From positions 124,001 through 188,000 of the forward strand of contig NZ_JABAIK010000005.1 of NCBI RefSeq assembly GCF_012641465.1: a stretch of 64,000 bases of DNA, read 5' to 3'. Shown in pieces: positions 44,284 to 53,728 of this stretch. The position numbers and the translations under genes are program-made. The stretch comes from Vibrio agarilyticus. GTDB lineage: Bacteria; Pseudomonadota; Gammaproteobacteria; Enterobacterales; Vibrionaceae. A model generated the notes under the pieces. That model worked only from the letters and a program-made list of their open reading frames with translations. It did not search any database and had not been told where the DNA came from. Numbering within the stretch: position 1 is the first letter of the stretch; each line of letters begins with the position of its first letter.

Positions 44284-45414
44284 TTATTGGCGCAGATCAA
44301 TCGATTGCCATGCTCGGTATTCCGGACCGGTATACTCTGCACTGGGGCGAATAATTCGATTATTTTCACGCTGTTCAAATACGTGCGCAGCCCAGCCAGT
44401 CAAACGACTCATGACAAAAATTGGCGTAAACAAAGACGTCGGGATAGACATAAAGTGATAGGCAGATGCGTGGAAGAAATCGGCGTTACAAAATAGGTCT
44501 TTTTCACGTTTCATCACCGACTCAACGCGCTCTGAAACGGCGTAAAGATGCGTGTCATTGACTGAATCGGCTAATGTGCTCGCCCAGCGCTTTATCAACG
44601 CATTTCGTGGGTCGCTTGTACGATAAATAGCATGACCAAATCCCATGATTTTTTCTTTATTTTCTAGCATGGTCAGGATATTCGCCTCAGCCTCATCTGG
44701 TGTTTGCCATTGCGATATCATCGCCATCGCCGCTTCGTTGGCACCGCCGTGCAAAGGGCCTCGCAGAGTACCAATCGCCGCTGTGATACAAGAGTGCAAA
44801 TCAGATAGCGTCGATGCGCACACTCGCGCGGCAAATGTGGAAGCGTTAAATTCATGTTCGGCGTATAAAATCAACGAGCAGTGCATAACTTGTTTATGCA
44901 AATCTGACGGCGTCTCGTCGGTGAGCATTTTAAGGAAGTAGCCACCAATAGAGTCTTCACTGGTGTCATAAGTATCAATACGTATCCCGTGATGACTAAA
45001 ACGGTACCAGTAGCAGATGATGGCGGGAAACAGCGCCAACATACGTTCCGTCGCCGCGAGTTGCTGGCTAAAATCTTGCTCTTGCTCCAAGTTGCCTAAC
45101 ATTGAGCAGCCCGTTCTCATCACGTCCATGGGATGTGCATCGGCTGGGATCTGCTCTAGTACCTGTTTCAGAGACTCAGGCAAACCGCGTAGGCCTACTA
45201 ATTGGGTTTTATAGTGATCTAACTCTGTTTGAGTTGGCAGATGCCCGCGCAAAAGTAGATAAGCGACCTCTTCAAATTGAGCATGGTTGGCTAAGTCTGT
45301 GATGTCATAGCCGCGATATGTTAATCCGGTACCTGATTTTCCGACCGTGCAAAGTGCGGTAGTGCCTGCGCTTTGCCCACGCAGTCCGGCGCCAGAAAGG
45401 GTTTTTGTGACCAT
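44284..45414 (-). CDS. prpC: 2-Methylcitrate synthase PrpC
   Basis: Condenses propionyl-CoA with oxaloacetate. A 376-residue citrate-synthase-family protein of the short, dimeric type. Motifs are GLTYRGYDITDLA, LHSCITAAIGTLRGPLHGGANEAAM, EKIMGFGHAIYRTSDPRN (catalytic His) and SRLTGWAAHVFEQRENNRIIRP. AAGGAG lies six bases before the ATG. A 147-bp gap separates it from prpB, larger than other gaps in the operon, but I see no terminator there. Confidence 0.95.
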   Translation of the reverse strand: MVTKTLSGAGLRGQSAGTTALCTVGKSGTGLTYRGYDITDLANHAQFEEVAYLLLRGHLPTQTELDHYKTQLVGLRGLPESLKQVLEQIPADAHPMDVMRTGCSMLGNLEQEQDFSQQLAATERMLALFPAIICYWYRFSHHGIRIDTYDTSEDSIGGYFLKMLTDETPSDLHKQVMHCSLILYAEHEFNASTFAARVCASTLSDLHSCITAAIGTLRGPLHGGANEAAMAMISQWQTPDEAEANILTMLENKEKIMGFGHAIYRTSDPRNALIKRWASTLADSVNDTHLYAVSERVESVMKREKDLFCNADFFHASAYHFMSIPTSLFTPIFVMSRLTGWAAHVFEQRENNRIIRPSAEYTGPEYRAWQSIDLRQ

Positions 45415-45561
45415 ATTGAGCTCCTTTTGGCCTAAGTGACTTCTTAGCGAGTCTTTACCCTTGTTATTAGGGCGTATGTCTTAAGCCATTCACGTTACGT
45501 TGTAATGGGGTTTCTTGGGCTGATTGATTCGTAAATATTTGGTAGAGACCGACCAGACTAT

Positions 45562-46488
45562 TTAGATGTGTTGCGTCCCGATATTTTGCTGCTCAAACAA
45601 CTGATCGAGCTTGGTTTCGTATTGGTGATAATTGAGATAATCGTAAAGCTCCTGCCGCGTTTGCATTTGACTCAGCAGCGCTTCTTGGTTACCTACATTG
45701 AGCAGGTGGCGGTAGACATTTTCTGCAGCTTTGTTCATGGCGCGAAACGCACTGAGGGGATACAGCACCATATCAACATTGACGCTCGCTAAATCGTCTG
45801 TGGAGTAAAGTGGCGTTTGACCAAATTCGGTAATGTTGGCAAGAATTGGCACGTGGCGGCCTGTGGCCTCCTTGAGCGCTGTAGAAAATTGTTGATACTG
45901 TTCGAGCTGATTCATTGCCTCAGGAAAAATCATGTCGGCGCCGGCTTCAACACATGCGACCGCGCGTTCAATCGCCCTATCCATGCCCTCGACAGCCAGT
46001 GCATCAGTGCGCGCCATCACAACAAAGCTCTCATCCGTTCGAGCATCGACCGCCGCTTTGATTCGGTCGGCCATTTCACTTTTAGTAACAATGGCTTTAT
46101 TGGGTCGATGGCCGCAGCGTTTTTGCGTGACTTGATCTTCAATATGCACCGCGGCAGCTTGTGCTTTTTCCATCGCTTTAATCGTGCGAGCAATGTTGAA
46201 CGCACCACCAAACCCAGTATCAATATCAACCAGCAAAGGCAAATTACTCACGTCTGTGATCCTTGATACATCGGTTAATACGTCGTTTAACGTCGTAATA
46301 CCAAGGTCAGGCAAGCCGTACGATGCGTTAGCGATGCCACCACCCGAAAGATAAATGGCCTGATGACCAAGGCGCTCCGCCATCATGGCGCAATAGGGAT
46401 TGATAGTGCCGACAATTTGTAACGGGGAATGGGTGGCGACAGCATGACGAAATTTGCTGCCCGGCGTTAAGCGATTAACGTCAGTCAT
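45562..46488 (-). CDS. prpB: 2-Methylisocitrate lyase PrpB
   Basis: Splits 2-methylisocitrate into pyruvate and succinate. A 308-residue isocitrate-lyase-superfamily enzyme. Motifs are [18 protein letters not shown], the metal-site strand [11 protein letters not shown], the catalytic loop [10 protein letters not shown] and [13 protein letters not shown]. It is the first enzyme gene after the GntR regulator (10 bp gap), and AAGGAA precedes the ATG. Confidence 0.95.
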   Translation of the reverse strand: MTDVNRLTPGSKFRHAVATHSPLQIVGTINPYCAMMAERLGHQAIYLSGGGIANASYGLPDLGITTLNDVLTDVSRITDVSNLPLLVDIDTGFGGAFNIARTIKAMEKAQAAAVHIEDQVTQKRCGHRPNKAIVTKSEMADRIKAAVDARTDESFVVMARTDALAVEGMDRAIERAVACVEAGADMIFPEAMNQLEQYQQFSTALKEATGRHVPILANITEFGQTPLYSTDDLASVNVDMVLYPLSAFRAMNKAAENVYRHLLNVGNQEALLSQMQTRQELYDYLNYHQYETKLDQLFEQQNIGTQHI

Positions 46489-46498
46489 AATGGTTTCC

Positions 46499-47179
46499 TT
46501 ACTCTTTTATCAGATGTTGTTCAATGAGTGCGCGGCTGCTTGCGATGTGACTGCGCATTGTCTGTTCTGCGAGCGCTTCATCGCGCTGGCGAATGGCGTG
46601 AAAAATGAATCGATGCTCTTGCAAAGCAAGCTCAGGGCGAGATGCAAGGCGTGGGACTTGATAACGATACATGCGCAATTGGTGATAGAGTTCATCACAC
46701 AACAGCGAGACTAATTTTTGATTGCGGCTGGCCAGAATGACGCGGTAATGAAAGTCAAAATCACCGTATTGATGAAAATAGGACGCACCGTCAACGTCTT
46801 CAATATGGGTTGAATGCGTGTTCAAAAGCGCATCCATCGCCAAAATCTCCTCTTCGGTGATGTAGCGGGCTGCCAATTTTGCTGCCATACCCTCAAGCGC
46901 TTCACGTATCTGATAAAGCTCCAATAATTTGGCACTAGAAAGCGAAATCACTCGCGCGCCAACGTGGGGAACCCTTTCAATCAAGCCCAATCCTTCAACG
47001 CGCATGATCGCTTCACGTAGCGGCCCTCGGCTCACTTGATATCGGCGCGATAAATCGGGTTCGGAAATTTTTTCTCCTGCGGCCATTTCACCGGTAACGA
47101 TGGCCTCAATTAACTCTTCAGTGACGCTTCCCGACTTGGTGCTTTCTCTATTTTGCGTGCTTGAAACTGCTCGATTCAT
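46499..47179 (-). CDS. GntR-family regulator of the propionate operon
   Basis: A 226-residue FadR/FCD-type GntR repressor. The N-terminal winged helix is recognisable ([20 protein letters not shown], then [22 protein letters not shown]), and the C-terminal FCD domain contains the metal-coordinating Asp/His pattern ([28 protein letters not shown]). It heads the prpBC-acnD-prpFE operon and likely represses it and itself through the ATTGTCGACAAT-type palindromes at 47314 and 47376. The effector is probably a propionate-derived metabolite such as 2-methylcitrate; not visible in sequence. Confidence 0.88.
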   Translation of the reverse strand: MNRAVSSTQNRESTKSGSVTEELIEAIVTGEMAAGEKISEPDLSRRYQVSRGPLREAIMRVEGLGLIERVPHVGARVISLSSAKLLELYQIREALEGMAAKLAARYITEEEILAMDALLNTHSTHIEDVDGASYFHQYGDFDFHYRVILASRNQKLVSLLCDELYHQLRMYRYQVPRLASRPELALQEHRFIFHAIRQRDEALAEQTMRSHIASSRALIEQHLIKE

Positions 47180-47313
47180 CTATCCCAAGTTCCTTTTCTT
47201 TATCCTTCCTACTTGAAGTCGCAGCGTTGTTGACTGGCCCTCACAAAATTCGCTGTTCGCCCACCTGCCTCGTCAGTGCGTTGAGATAATTCACTTAAAA
47301 AAAGCACGGTAAT

Positions 47314-47325
47314 ATTGTCGACAAT
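47314..47325. promoter_or_regulatory. GntR (PrpR-type) operator 1
   Basis: ATTGTCGACAAT is a perfect palindrome matching the known ATTGTCGACAAT-type motif of GntR regulators of prp operons in vibrios and shewanellae. It lies 135 bp upstream of the GntR start codon. Confidence 0.8.
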
Positions 47326-47375
47326 CTGAGCTGGCGATGTAAGTTTAGGCAACGAAAATGCAACAATTCAACGGT

Positions 47376-47387
47376 ATTGTTGACAAT
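47376..47387. promoter_or_regulatory. GntR (PrpR-type) operator 2
   Basis: ATTGTTGACAAT differs from operator 1 at one position and is 62 bp further upstream, about six helical turns, so a repressor could hold both sites in a loop. Confidence 0.72.
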
Positions 47388-47649
47388 TCCGACTAAGGTA
47401 TAAGAAAGCTAGGGTTTAGTGAGCGTAACTTTGTGATGCAGGACATAAGTCTGATGTAACTGCAAATAAGCAAAATTAAATTTCGAGAAACGTAGCATAC
47501 AAAGAAAAATGTGGCTTTCGATCACACAACATCCCCTGCCGATACTACGATGACGCCCTTATTTATAAGCAGCGTCATTTTTTACAAAAATTCCACAAAA
47601 TAAAACGTACGTTGACCCTAAGTAAGGATACTCGTTACCCTAAACGCAG

Positions 47650-48177
47650 ATGATTTTAGTGCGAGATAAGCTAATGAAACTTTTAGCCGATAAAACAGGC
47701 GAGCAATTTTTAACAATTCTGGCCCAAGATGGTGACAACGTCACAGTGCAGTTCATTTCAAACGAGGGTGAAAGCAAAGGCAAACCATTTGAAGATTCAC
47801 TACGTGGCCTATTGCTCACTGGTTGGACGCCAAGAACGACATCAACTGCGATTGGCCTCGCACGATTTAAGCAGGGCTATCTTGAAGACGCTCATGTCAG
47901 TTTTGCTTTGCATCGACTCTACCCGCTTGGGCGTATGGTCAAACTCCCGTCCGGAGACGTGGTTCGCATTGCTTCATATGCAAATACTAACTCTGATGGC
48001 TATTACATGTATGTCGAAAAAGAGGGATCCGATGAGTTAATGCGGCTCAAGATGACACCTGAGTGGGAATTGCTGCCAACGGACAAGCTGCTTGCGCTAC
48101 CCTATTACCCTGCCCCCAAGACTCAAAAAGAACTCGATACCATCTCTCAGTTTGATGCGTGGGCAGGCGGTTTTTAA
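47650..48177 (+). CDS. Hypothetical protein, 175 residues
   Basis: A soluble protein without recognised domains. An alternative start at 47674 (MKLLADKTGEQF) gives 167 residues and has a weak GATAAG upstream. The composition suggests an alpha/beta fold with a C-terminal acidic to aromatic tail (QFDAWAGGF). There are no cysteines, signal or membrane helices. It stands alone, convergent with the HD-GYP gene. A hairpin follows at 48191-48225. Confidence 0.55.
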   Translation: MILVRDKLMKLLADKTGEQFLTILAQDGDNVTVQFISNEGESKGKPFEDSLRGLLLTGWTPRTTSTAIGLARFKQGYLEDAHVSFALHRLYPLGRMVKLPSGDVVRIASYANTNSDGYYMYVEKEGSDELMRLKMTPEWELLPTDKLLALPYYPAPKTQKELDTISQFDAWAGGF

Positions 48178-48190
48178 GCTCCGACAACGA

Positions 48191-48225
48191 AAACGCCCAA
48201 ACCACACGTTGCTGTTTGGGCGTTT
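48191..48225. terminator. Bidirectional terminator hairpin
   Basis: AAACGCCCAAAC and GTTTGGGCGTTT pair perfectly around an 11-base loop. On the minus strand TTTTCGTT follows the stem, so it serves at least the HD-GYP gene. Confidence 0.75.
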
Positions 48226-48250
48226 AAATGACGCGGAATAAACCAACAAG

Positions 48251-51200
48251 TTATTGCGTGATCTCTGATTTATTTTCATCCAAGTATTTGGTGACATCGA
48301 CATCGTCAATCTGCGCTTGTGGCAAAAACATACGAGCATACTCTAAATAAGTACCACTAGATAAAAACAGTTTAAACAGTGCCATATCAACGTGCTCATC
48401 AAGCGCCATTTGATACAAAATATCAACCGCGACACTCAGTGGTTTTGCTTTTTTATACGGCCTGTCTGCGGCTGTGAGCGCCTCAAAAATATCAGCGATC
48501 ACCAAAATGCGCTCTGGCGTTGATAAATCATCAGCGGTGAGTTTTCTTGGGTATCCTGTGCCTTTAAGGGTTTCGTGGTGCGTTGAGGCATAACGTGGTA
48601 CACGTTGCAGCTCCTTTGGAAACGGCAGCGCATCAAGCATCTTAATCCCGCTTATCATATGCTCGTTGATCTTATATCTATCTTCTGTGGTAAGGGTTCC
48701 GCGGCTGATAGAAAGGTTGTAAATTTCACCCAAATTATAGGCAAACTCAGGAACATCCATTTTAATCCCCAAAGCTGGGTCAAACTCGACCTCGCGATCG
48801 CGCTCAATAATGTGTTCATCGCGGTCTGCAAGCAGCGTTTCCGTCGCGGGCAGTTTGGCTTGCCCTTTGGCAGCGTTTAGGTCGGCCATCTTACTTTCTT
48901 CAAGTGGCGACAACCCGAGAGTGTTGTCAAAATGGCGCACCCAAGTTTGCTGACCAATTTGCTCAATTCGCGCTACGTTTTCTGGCGCCATAAACTCACC
49001 ACCAACATTCGCTCGAGCGACAAACTCAAACTCGTCTTGTAGTATTTCTTGCCGAGCTTGTTTTTTAGCTAAAGCGCGAAATGCATGATTAGGATCGTTT
49101 TGACACTCGCGTAAATAGTCAATTTCAGCATCTCGCCATAGCACTTCAAAACGGGTGCGGATTTCGTGAATCCGATTATAGTTGGCTTCGAGCTTGGTTC
49201 CTTTATCCACTATGTGCTCTGGGGTGGTAATTTTACCGCAATCGTGTAGCCACGCAGCAATTCTAAACTCTCGACGCTCATCATCATTGGCAAATTTAAA
49301 ATGAGCAAAGGGCCCGTCATTACTGGCTTCGGCAGCAGAAGCCAACATCATTCCAAGCTCAGGTACACGGTTGCAGTGTCCCGCCGTATAAGGGGATTTG
49401 TCATCGATCGCTTGTGCAATGAGGCGAATGAATGCCTCAATAAAATCTTCCTGATCTTTTTCGTGCTGGCGAATTTCACGACTCATTTTCACAATCGCGT
49501 TAGACAACATCGCGACTTCTGAAATTCGCGTATTGACGTGTTGCACTTTATCAAGCTGACGACGCTTAATTTTTTTTGTCTCTTTTATCAATGCCAAAAT
49601 CGGATTGACGATTGGGGAGGCAAATAACCACGCAATTGGCAAAATAAGAATCATCGCGAACACGGAAATAAAGATCGATTGCCATAACTTCACCATCACC
49701 TGTCCCATAACTTGGTGTTCTGGAACAATCACCGCAAAATAATCGTCACGCTGGCCAAGTTGAGTTACATACACATAACTTGGCACCCCATCGATAACTC
49801 GTAAGTGCATGGTATTGTGCAATTTAGAATTCGACGCCATACCGAGGACACTTTTATAAGGCAAAAATTGGTCATAACGGTGTTGTTGACTTAACCACTT
49901 CTGCTGTAACTGTGCCTTCTGATCTGGCGTAAAACTCGCTAGTGCACGATTCATTATTCCCATGAGCTGTTGCTGCTTAGGCTGCATATAAAAATGCAGA
50001 GTCATTGGGTCTAAATCACTCAGTTCAGTAACCCGATATTGATTATTGAGTAAGTTTGATTGCAACTGAACTAAGGTTGGGTAAGAGTTAAGAATGACAT
50101 CGACGTCACCGAGGCTAAGTGCTTCATAGGCACTTTTCAAATTGTCAAACAGTAGCACATTGGGGTTTATGCTCTCTTCGTATAAATATTGATAAAGCCA
50201 TTGCTCAAAGCCCTGCTCCGCCACTACCGCAACGCGTTGATTATCTAATGCCGTAATCGTCTCTATCGGTGCTCTATCTGCAAGTGTTGCTGTTGCAAAA
50301 CGGGTTGAATACATCGCTTCACTTCGAATGCCTAAATGGTGCATAAAATGCGGCGCAGACTGTAGTACATCAAGCTGACCTTCGTTGTATTTATCTATGT
50401 GCTCTCCCCAGCTAAAACCATTAATAAATTCGATATCTATTCCTGTTGAACTGGCGACCATTTTCAACACATCAACCGCATAACCTTCTGGTTCGCCTGC
50501 GTTACTGTAGTCATAAGGTGCCCAATCATTTTGGTTGGAAATTCTTAATGGCGGTAACGCATCAATGTATTGACGTTCATCTTGGCTTAAGGTCAGAGGC
50601 TCAACAGCAGGAATAGCGTTATTCTGAGTTCGAGCAACGTTGGACGCAATAATTTCACCGCTACGGCTAAACACATAAGAATGAACATCATCTGCATGCG
50701 CGAGCCCCATGGCCTCGGGTGTAATTTTAGAATTCACCGCAGAAAGGACAATATCAACGCCGATAACCGCGTAGCGTCCTCGAACTGAAAAGGTTTGCCC
50801 CGTGATTTTTAGATGGTGAAAGAGGTAGGGTTCCGTTTTAGTGACAACATCTGTCACTGCCGCTCGATACCAAGGCCGTGCCGTCGGATAATATTGACTG
50901 GCAGCTTCTAACTGTTTCGTTAAGGTAAAATCTGAGCGGTAATAAGAGGTCTGTTTTACCCTCTGCCCTTCATCGCCTGTGATCTTTACAATCACCCAGC
51001 GATCGTCCTTGCCAGCATCAATCCGCTCACGCACCACGGGTGAGGACGCTAAATTGATCACTTGGTAAAAATCCTCATTGGGCATACCAAAATAGAGGCT
51101 ATAAAACATGTCATTCGTTTTCAGAACGCGGGTCAAGATCTCTCGAACTTCTTGTTCCGAGAATCGCGCGCTTGCTAACGAGAGCGCTTGTAGCATCGTG

Positions 51201-51421
51201 GCACTGCTACTGGCATTAACGTCTATTTCTTGAACATATTCACTGATGCTACTAGAAGCCTGTGTAAGCGTATTGAGCACTTGATCTCGTGCCATTTGTC
51301 TTCCAAAGTAATATTGAAGACTCACTGCCAACATTGCGGTGATCGCTGTAGCGATAACGAACATCGCTACCACGGTTACACGAATTGAATATTTCTTTGG
51401 CTGCAACGCGTTCTTATCCAT
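48251..51421 (-). CDS. Multidomain HD-GYP receptor (dCache, SBP_bac_3, HD-GYP)
   Basis: A 1056-residue inner-membrane protein that probably degrades cyclic di-GMP in response to an extracellular ligand. An N-terminal helix (about 13-35) is followed by a dCache-like region to about 265 (YVFSRSGEIIASN), then a solute-binding SBP_bac_3-like domain at about 280-500 (PPLRISNQNDWAPYDY, then EGYAVDVLKMVA). After that a short Cache-like stretch (SYVYVTQLGQRDDYFAVIV) resumes before the second helix (about 575-600). The cytoplasmic part has HD at 726-727 and HHETLKGTGYP at 948-958. Some 150 extra residues separate these two motifs compared with ordinary HD-GYP domains. A hydrolase is likely; the Lys at 953 replaces the usual Asp. 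Confidence 0.8.
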   Translation of the reverse strand: MDKNALQPKKYSIRVTVVAMFVIATAITAMLAVSLQYYFGRQMARDQVLNTLTQASSSISEYVQEIDVNASSSATMLQALSLASARFSEQEVREILTRVLKTNDMFYSLYFGMPNEDFYQVINLASSPVVRERIDAGKDDRWVIVKITGDEGQRVKQTSYYRSDFTLTKQLEAASQYYPTARPWYRAAVTDVVTKTEPYLFHHLKITGQTFSVRGRYAVIGVDIVLSAVNSKITPEAMGLAHADDVHSYVFSRSGEIIASNVARTQNNAIPAVEPLTLSQDERQYIDALPPLRISNQNDWAPYDYSNAGEPEGYAVDVLKMVASSTGIDIEFINGFSWGEHIDKYNEGQLDVLQSAPHFMHHLGIRSEAMYSTRFATATLADRAPIETITALDNQRVAVVAEQGFEQWLYQYLYEESINPNVLLFDNLKSAYEALSLGDVDVILNSYPTLVQLQSNLLNNQYRVTELSDLDPMTLHFYMQPKQQQLMGIMNRALASFTPDQKAQLQQKWLSQQHRYDQFLPYKSVLGMASNSKLHNTMHLRVIDGVPSYVYVTQLGQRDDYFAVIVPEHQVMGQVMVKLWQSIFISVFAMILILPIAWLFASPIVNPILALIKETKKIKRRQLDKVQHVNTRISEVAMLSNAIVKMSREIRQHEKDQEDFIEAFIRLIAQAIDDKSPYTAGHCNRVPELGMMLASAAEASNDGPFAHFKFANDDERREFRIAAWLHDCGKITTPEHIVDKGTKLEANYNRIHEIRTRFEVLWRDAEIDYLRECQNDPNHAFRALAKKQARQEILQDEFEFVARANVGGEFMAPENVARIEQIGQQTWVRHFDNTLGLSPLEESKMADLNAAKGQAKLPATETLLADRDEHIIERDREVEFDPALGIKMDVPEFAYNLGEIYNLSISRGTLTTEDRYKINEHMISGIKMLDALPFPKELQRVPRYASTHHETLKGTGYPRKLTADDLSTPERILVIADIFEALTAADRPYKKAKPLSVAVDILYQMALDEHVDMALFKLFLSSGTYLEYARMFLPQAQIDDVDVTKYLDENKSEITQ

Positions 51422-51927
51422 GAACCCTGCCCTCCAGGCAATGACGTTGGTATGCGCAACTTTGACTCAAAAATATAAACTCAGCAAATTGGTTTTGGAA
51501 CAACAAGTGAGATCAATGAGGTGAGATGCTTTTTATTGTGGTTTGAGTCTATCGACCCTAATTTGAAGCTTAAAATTAGGGTGCTCGTTCTTATAAACTC
51601 AAATAAAAAAGTGCGCGATTAAGCGACTTCCGTCAAGTTTTCGTGTTCATTTATCTATGGTTGTCCACACTTTCAAGGTGGTTAAGATACGACAAAGAAG
51701 CAAACACCTACTTTGAACACAACCTATTAAACCCAACCTTATAGATACCAAAAACCAATAAAAACCCAACAACACAATCATGAGATGAAATAGTTTGTTA
51801 ACGATCACCTTTTTAGACATATTCCGCTTTTAAATGGATTAAATTGTGATTAGATCTTGCTCATACCTGCACAAGATATATCAGAATCATCCCAAATTCG
51901 TCAGCGCTGAAAAGGAATGTCTCTCTA
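51422..51927. other. 506-bp AT-rich region between divergent receptor and binding-protein genes
   Basis: No gene seen. It holds the two divergent promoters. A perfect 10-bp inverted repeat (ACCCTAATTT and AAATTAGGGT, 51555-51582, 8-bp spacer) could be an operator. TGTGATTAGATCTTGC near 51845 resembles a CRP half-site. A clear ribosome-binding stretch, AAGGAATG, lies before the start at 51928. Confidence 0.5.
51555..51582. promoter_or_regulatory. Inverted repeat, candidate operator
   Basis: Arms of 10 bp (ACCCTAATTT and its exact complement) with the 8-bp spacer GAAGCTTA. It has no T-tract, so it is not a typical terminator. Which of the two divergent genes it serves cannot be said. Confidence 0.45.
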
Positions 51928-52923
51928 ATGAAACAAAAGTCTCACGTACTCACTTTCGCCATATTCATATCAGCCTCCTCACCTCTGTATGCACAAACCT
52001 GTGGCACGATCACCATCGCTGATATGAACTGGAACTCGGCCAGCTTAATGGCTCACATCGACCAATTCATTCTCAACAATGGCTTTGGTTGTGACGCTGA
52101 ACTTATTCCAGGAGACAGCGTGCCAACAGGGACGTCCATGATTGAAAAAGGCGAGCCAGATGTTGCTCCAGAACTTTGGACAAATGGCATAAAAGCGGCA
52201 CTTGATCAAGGCATTGCTGAAAAGCGACTGCGAATAGCTGGTAGTTCTTTGAGCGATGGCGGTGAAGAGGGATTCTGGGTTCCAGATTACTTAGTCGCGG
52301 AGTATCCTGAACTTAGAACCATAGAGGGTATCAAACAACGTGCCGAGCTATTTTCTCATCCCGAAGATGACGAAAAATTCGCTTTTTATGCCTGCCCTGC
52401 TGGCTGGACCTGTCAAATTACTGCAAGTCACCTATTTGACGCTTTAGAACTTGCGCAAGAGGGATTTGAAATGATTGATCCGGGCTCAGGGGCTGCATTG
52501 GCAGGCAGTATTGCCAAAGCATATGATCGCCAACAACCGTGGTTTGGCTATTATTGGTCACCAACACCTGTGTTGGGCAAATTTAATATGGTCAAGGTCG
52601 ATTTTGGTAGTGGCACTGATGTAGAAGAGTTTCGCAATTGCACCACACAACTCGATTGCGACACGCCTAAGGTGACAATGTATCCCGCAGCCCCTGTTCA
52701 TACCATTACGACAGAGAATTTCGCTCAGAGTAACCCAATTGCATTTGACTACTTTGGTAAACGAAGTTTTAGTAATCAACAAATGAGTGAACTTTTAGCG
52801 TGGATGGAAGAAAACCAAGCCGATGCAGAGGAAGCTATGTATTACTTTTTTGAGCAATACCCTGAACTATGGCGAAGTTGGATACCCAAAAGAGCAGCAA
52901 TCAAAGTGACCAACGCACTCTAA
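51928..52923 (+). CDS. OpuAC/ProX-type glycine betaine-like binding protein, orphan
   Basis: A 331-residue periplasmic solute-binding protein of the quaternary-amine (OpuAC) family. A signal peptide ends at LYAQ. The mature protein has the family features: IADMNWNSASLMAHIDQFIL, VAPELWTNGIKAALDQ, the aromatic-rich stretch AYDRQQPWFGYYWSP that could form the ammonium-binding cage, and a disulfide-prone set of cysteines. No permease or ATPase gene is adjacent. It is divergent from the HD-GYP receptor, so it may feed that receptor or another transporter; both are inferences. Confidence 0.85.
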   Translation: MKQKSHVLTFAIFISASSPLYAQTCGTITIADMNWNSASLMAHIDQFILNNGFGCDAELIPGDSVPTGTSMIEKGEPDVAPELWTNGIKAALDQGIAEKRLRIAGSSLSDGGEEGFWVPDYLVAEYPELRTIEGIKQRAELFSHPEDDEKFAFYACPAGWTCQITASHLFDALELAQEGFEMIDPGSGAALAGSIAKAYDRQQPWFGYYWSPTPVLGKFNMVKVDFGSGTDVEEFRNCTTQLDCDTPKVTMYPAAPVHTITTENFAQSNPIAFDYFGKRSFSNQQMSELLAWMEENQADAEEAMYYFFEQYPELWRSWIPKRAAIKVTNAL

Positions 52924-53099
52924 TCGTGATTATCAAATCGTGTGATGTTTCGATGGCTTAAACATCACTAATAAGCCAACATAGATACTATGAAAAGGTT
53001 CGAGAGTACAACAAAAATTGACAGTCTATATTTAGCTCTTGAACCTCTCCACTGGCTAGTGAAACAAAGAAAGCTTACTTTTGGTTTGGCCAACAGCAC

Positions 53100-53486
53100 C
53101 TAATACATCGTATTGCCGTTTACTGACTCTTCAGGAATTTGCTGAATGGAATCCCAATGTTCAACGATTCGACCGTGGTCATCGAAACGAAAGAAATCCA
53201 TCGTGACGTATTCATCCCCACCGGGCCAAACTTGGTGAGTATGCAGCGCAACCAAATCGTCTTCAGCAATTGCGCGCAAAAACGTAATCGACTTGTCAGG
53301 ATACTCGCGTTCCATTCGCTCAAAGTATTCCACAAACGCCTCAATGCCATCGCCAACAAGAGGATTGTGTTGCTTGTAGTCAAGCCCAAGAAATTGTTCC
53401 GCTCCCTGCCGTGGTTTACCAGCAAACGCTAAGCTATAAAGTCCGATTGCACTCTGTTTGTTACGTTGTAATTCTGATTGATTCAT
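53100..53486 (-). CDS. SnoaL/NTF2-like protein (COG4922 type)
   Basis: About 128 residues from the ATG at 53486, which has GAGG five bases upstream. A single NTF2/SnoaL-like alpha-plus-beta barrel: FLGLDYKQHNPLVGDGIEAF, then HTHQVWPGGDEYVTMDFFRF and the end of the fold with the DDHGRIVEHWDSIQ strand. Members are small polyketide-cyclase-like or uncharacterised proteins; conserved His, Asp and Tyr in the pocket allow catalysis, but no substrate is known. It has no neighbour in common operons and is separated from the next gene by 32 bp. Confidence 0.78.
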   Translation of the reverse strand: MNQSELQRNKQSAIGLYSLAFAGKPRQGAEQFLGLDYKQHNPLVGDGIEAFVEYFERMEREYPDKSITFLRAIAEDDLVALHTHQVWPGGDEYVTMDFFRFDDHGRIVEHWDSIQQIPEESVNGNTMY

Positions 53487-53518
53487 GACCACCTCGTACA
53501 ACAATCAATGACGCAGGG

Positions 53519-53728
53519 TTAGCGACGAAAACCACCTTGGCGCTGGGCTGCTGATACCGCAGAACGACGGACTCGTTCCAGTGTTTCCATCATTCGTGCC
53601 GCATGCTCTGCTGGGCTGACACTCTCCTCTTGCTCTGGTGCCTCACCAGCTTTATTGCCTTTGACTAATAGTGACACGTCACCTGTGTTATCCAACGAGT
53701 TCAGGTGATTAAAATAGTAATCGGTCAT
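53519..53728 (-). CDS. Small hypothetical protein, about 69 residues
   Basis: Starts at the ATG 53728 (GAGGAG upstream at good spacing), giving MTDYYFNHLNSLDNTGDVSL. The C terminus is a basic helix (AARMMETLERVRRSAVSAAQ). No domain recognised. It is probably transcribed with the SnoaL-like gene, 32 bp downstream, in one unit. Confidence 0.55.
   Translation of the reverse strand: MTDYYFNHLNSLDNTGDVSLLVKGNKAGEAPEQEESVSPAEHAARMMETLERVRRSAVSAAQRQGGFRR

Larger units (their letters stand above)
47180..47649. other. 470-bp region upstream of the propionate operon
   Basis: No gene seen. 47201-47280 looks like a decayed ERIC-like repeat (TATCCTTCCTACTTGAAGTC at its start). Two GntR palindromes at 47314-47325 and 47376-47387 follow. 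The remainder (from about 47440) is AT-rich and should contain the promoter for the hypothetical gene at 47650. Confidence 0.55.

Noticed and set aside
45415-45561. Terminator or gene in the 147-bp prpB-prpC gap
   Set aside because: I see neither a hairpin with T-tract nor an open frame; treated as operon spacer.
45817-46266. A 149-residue plus-strand frame within prpB
   Set aside because: Antisense to a well-supported methylisocitrate lyase gene.
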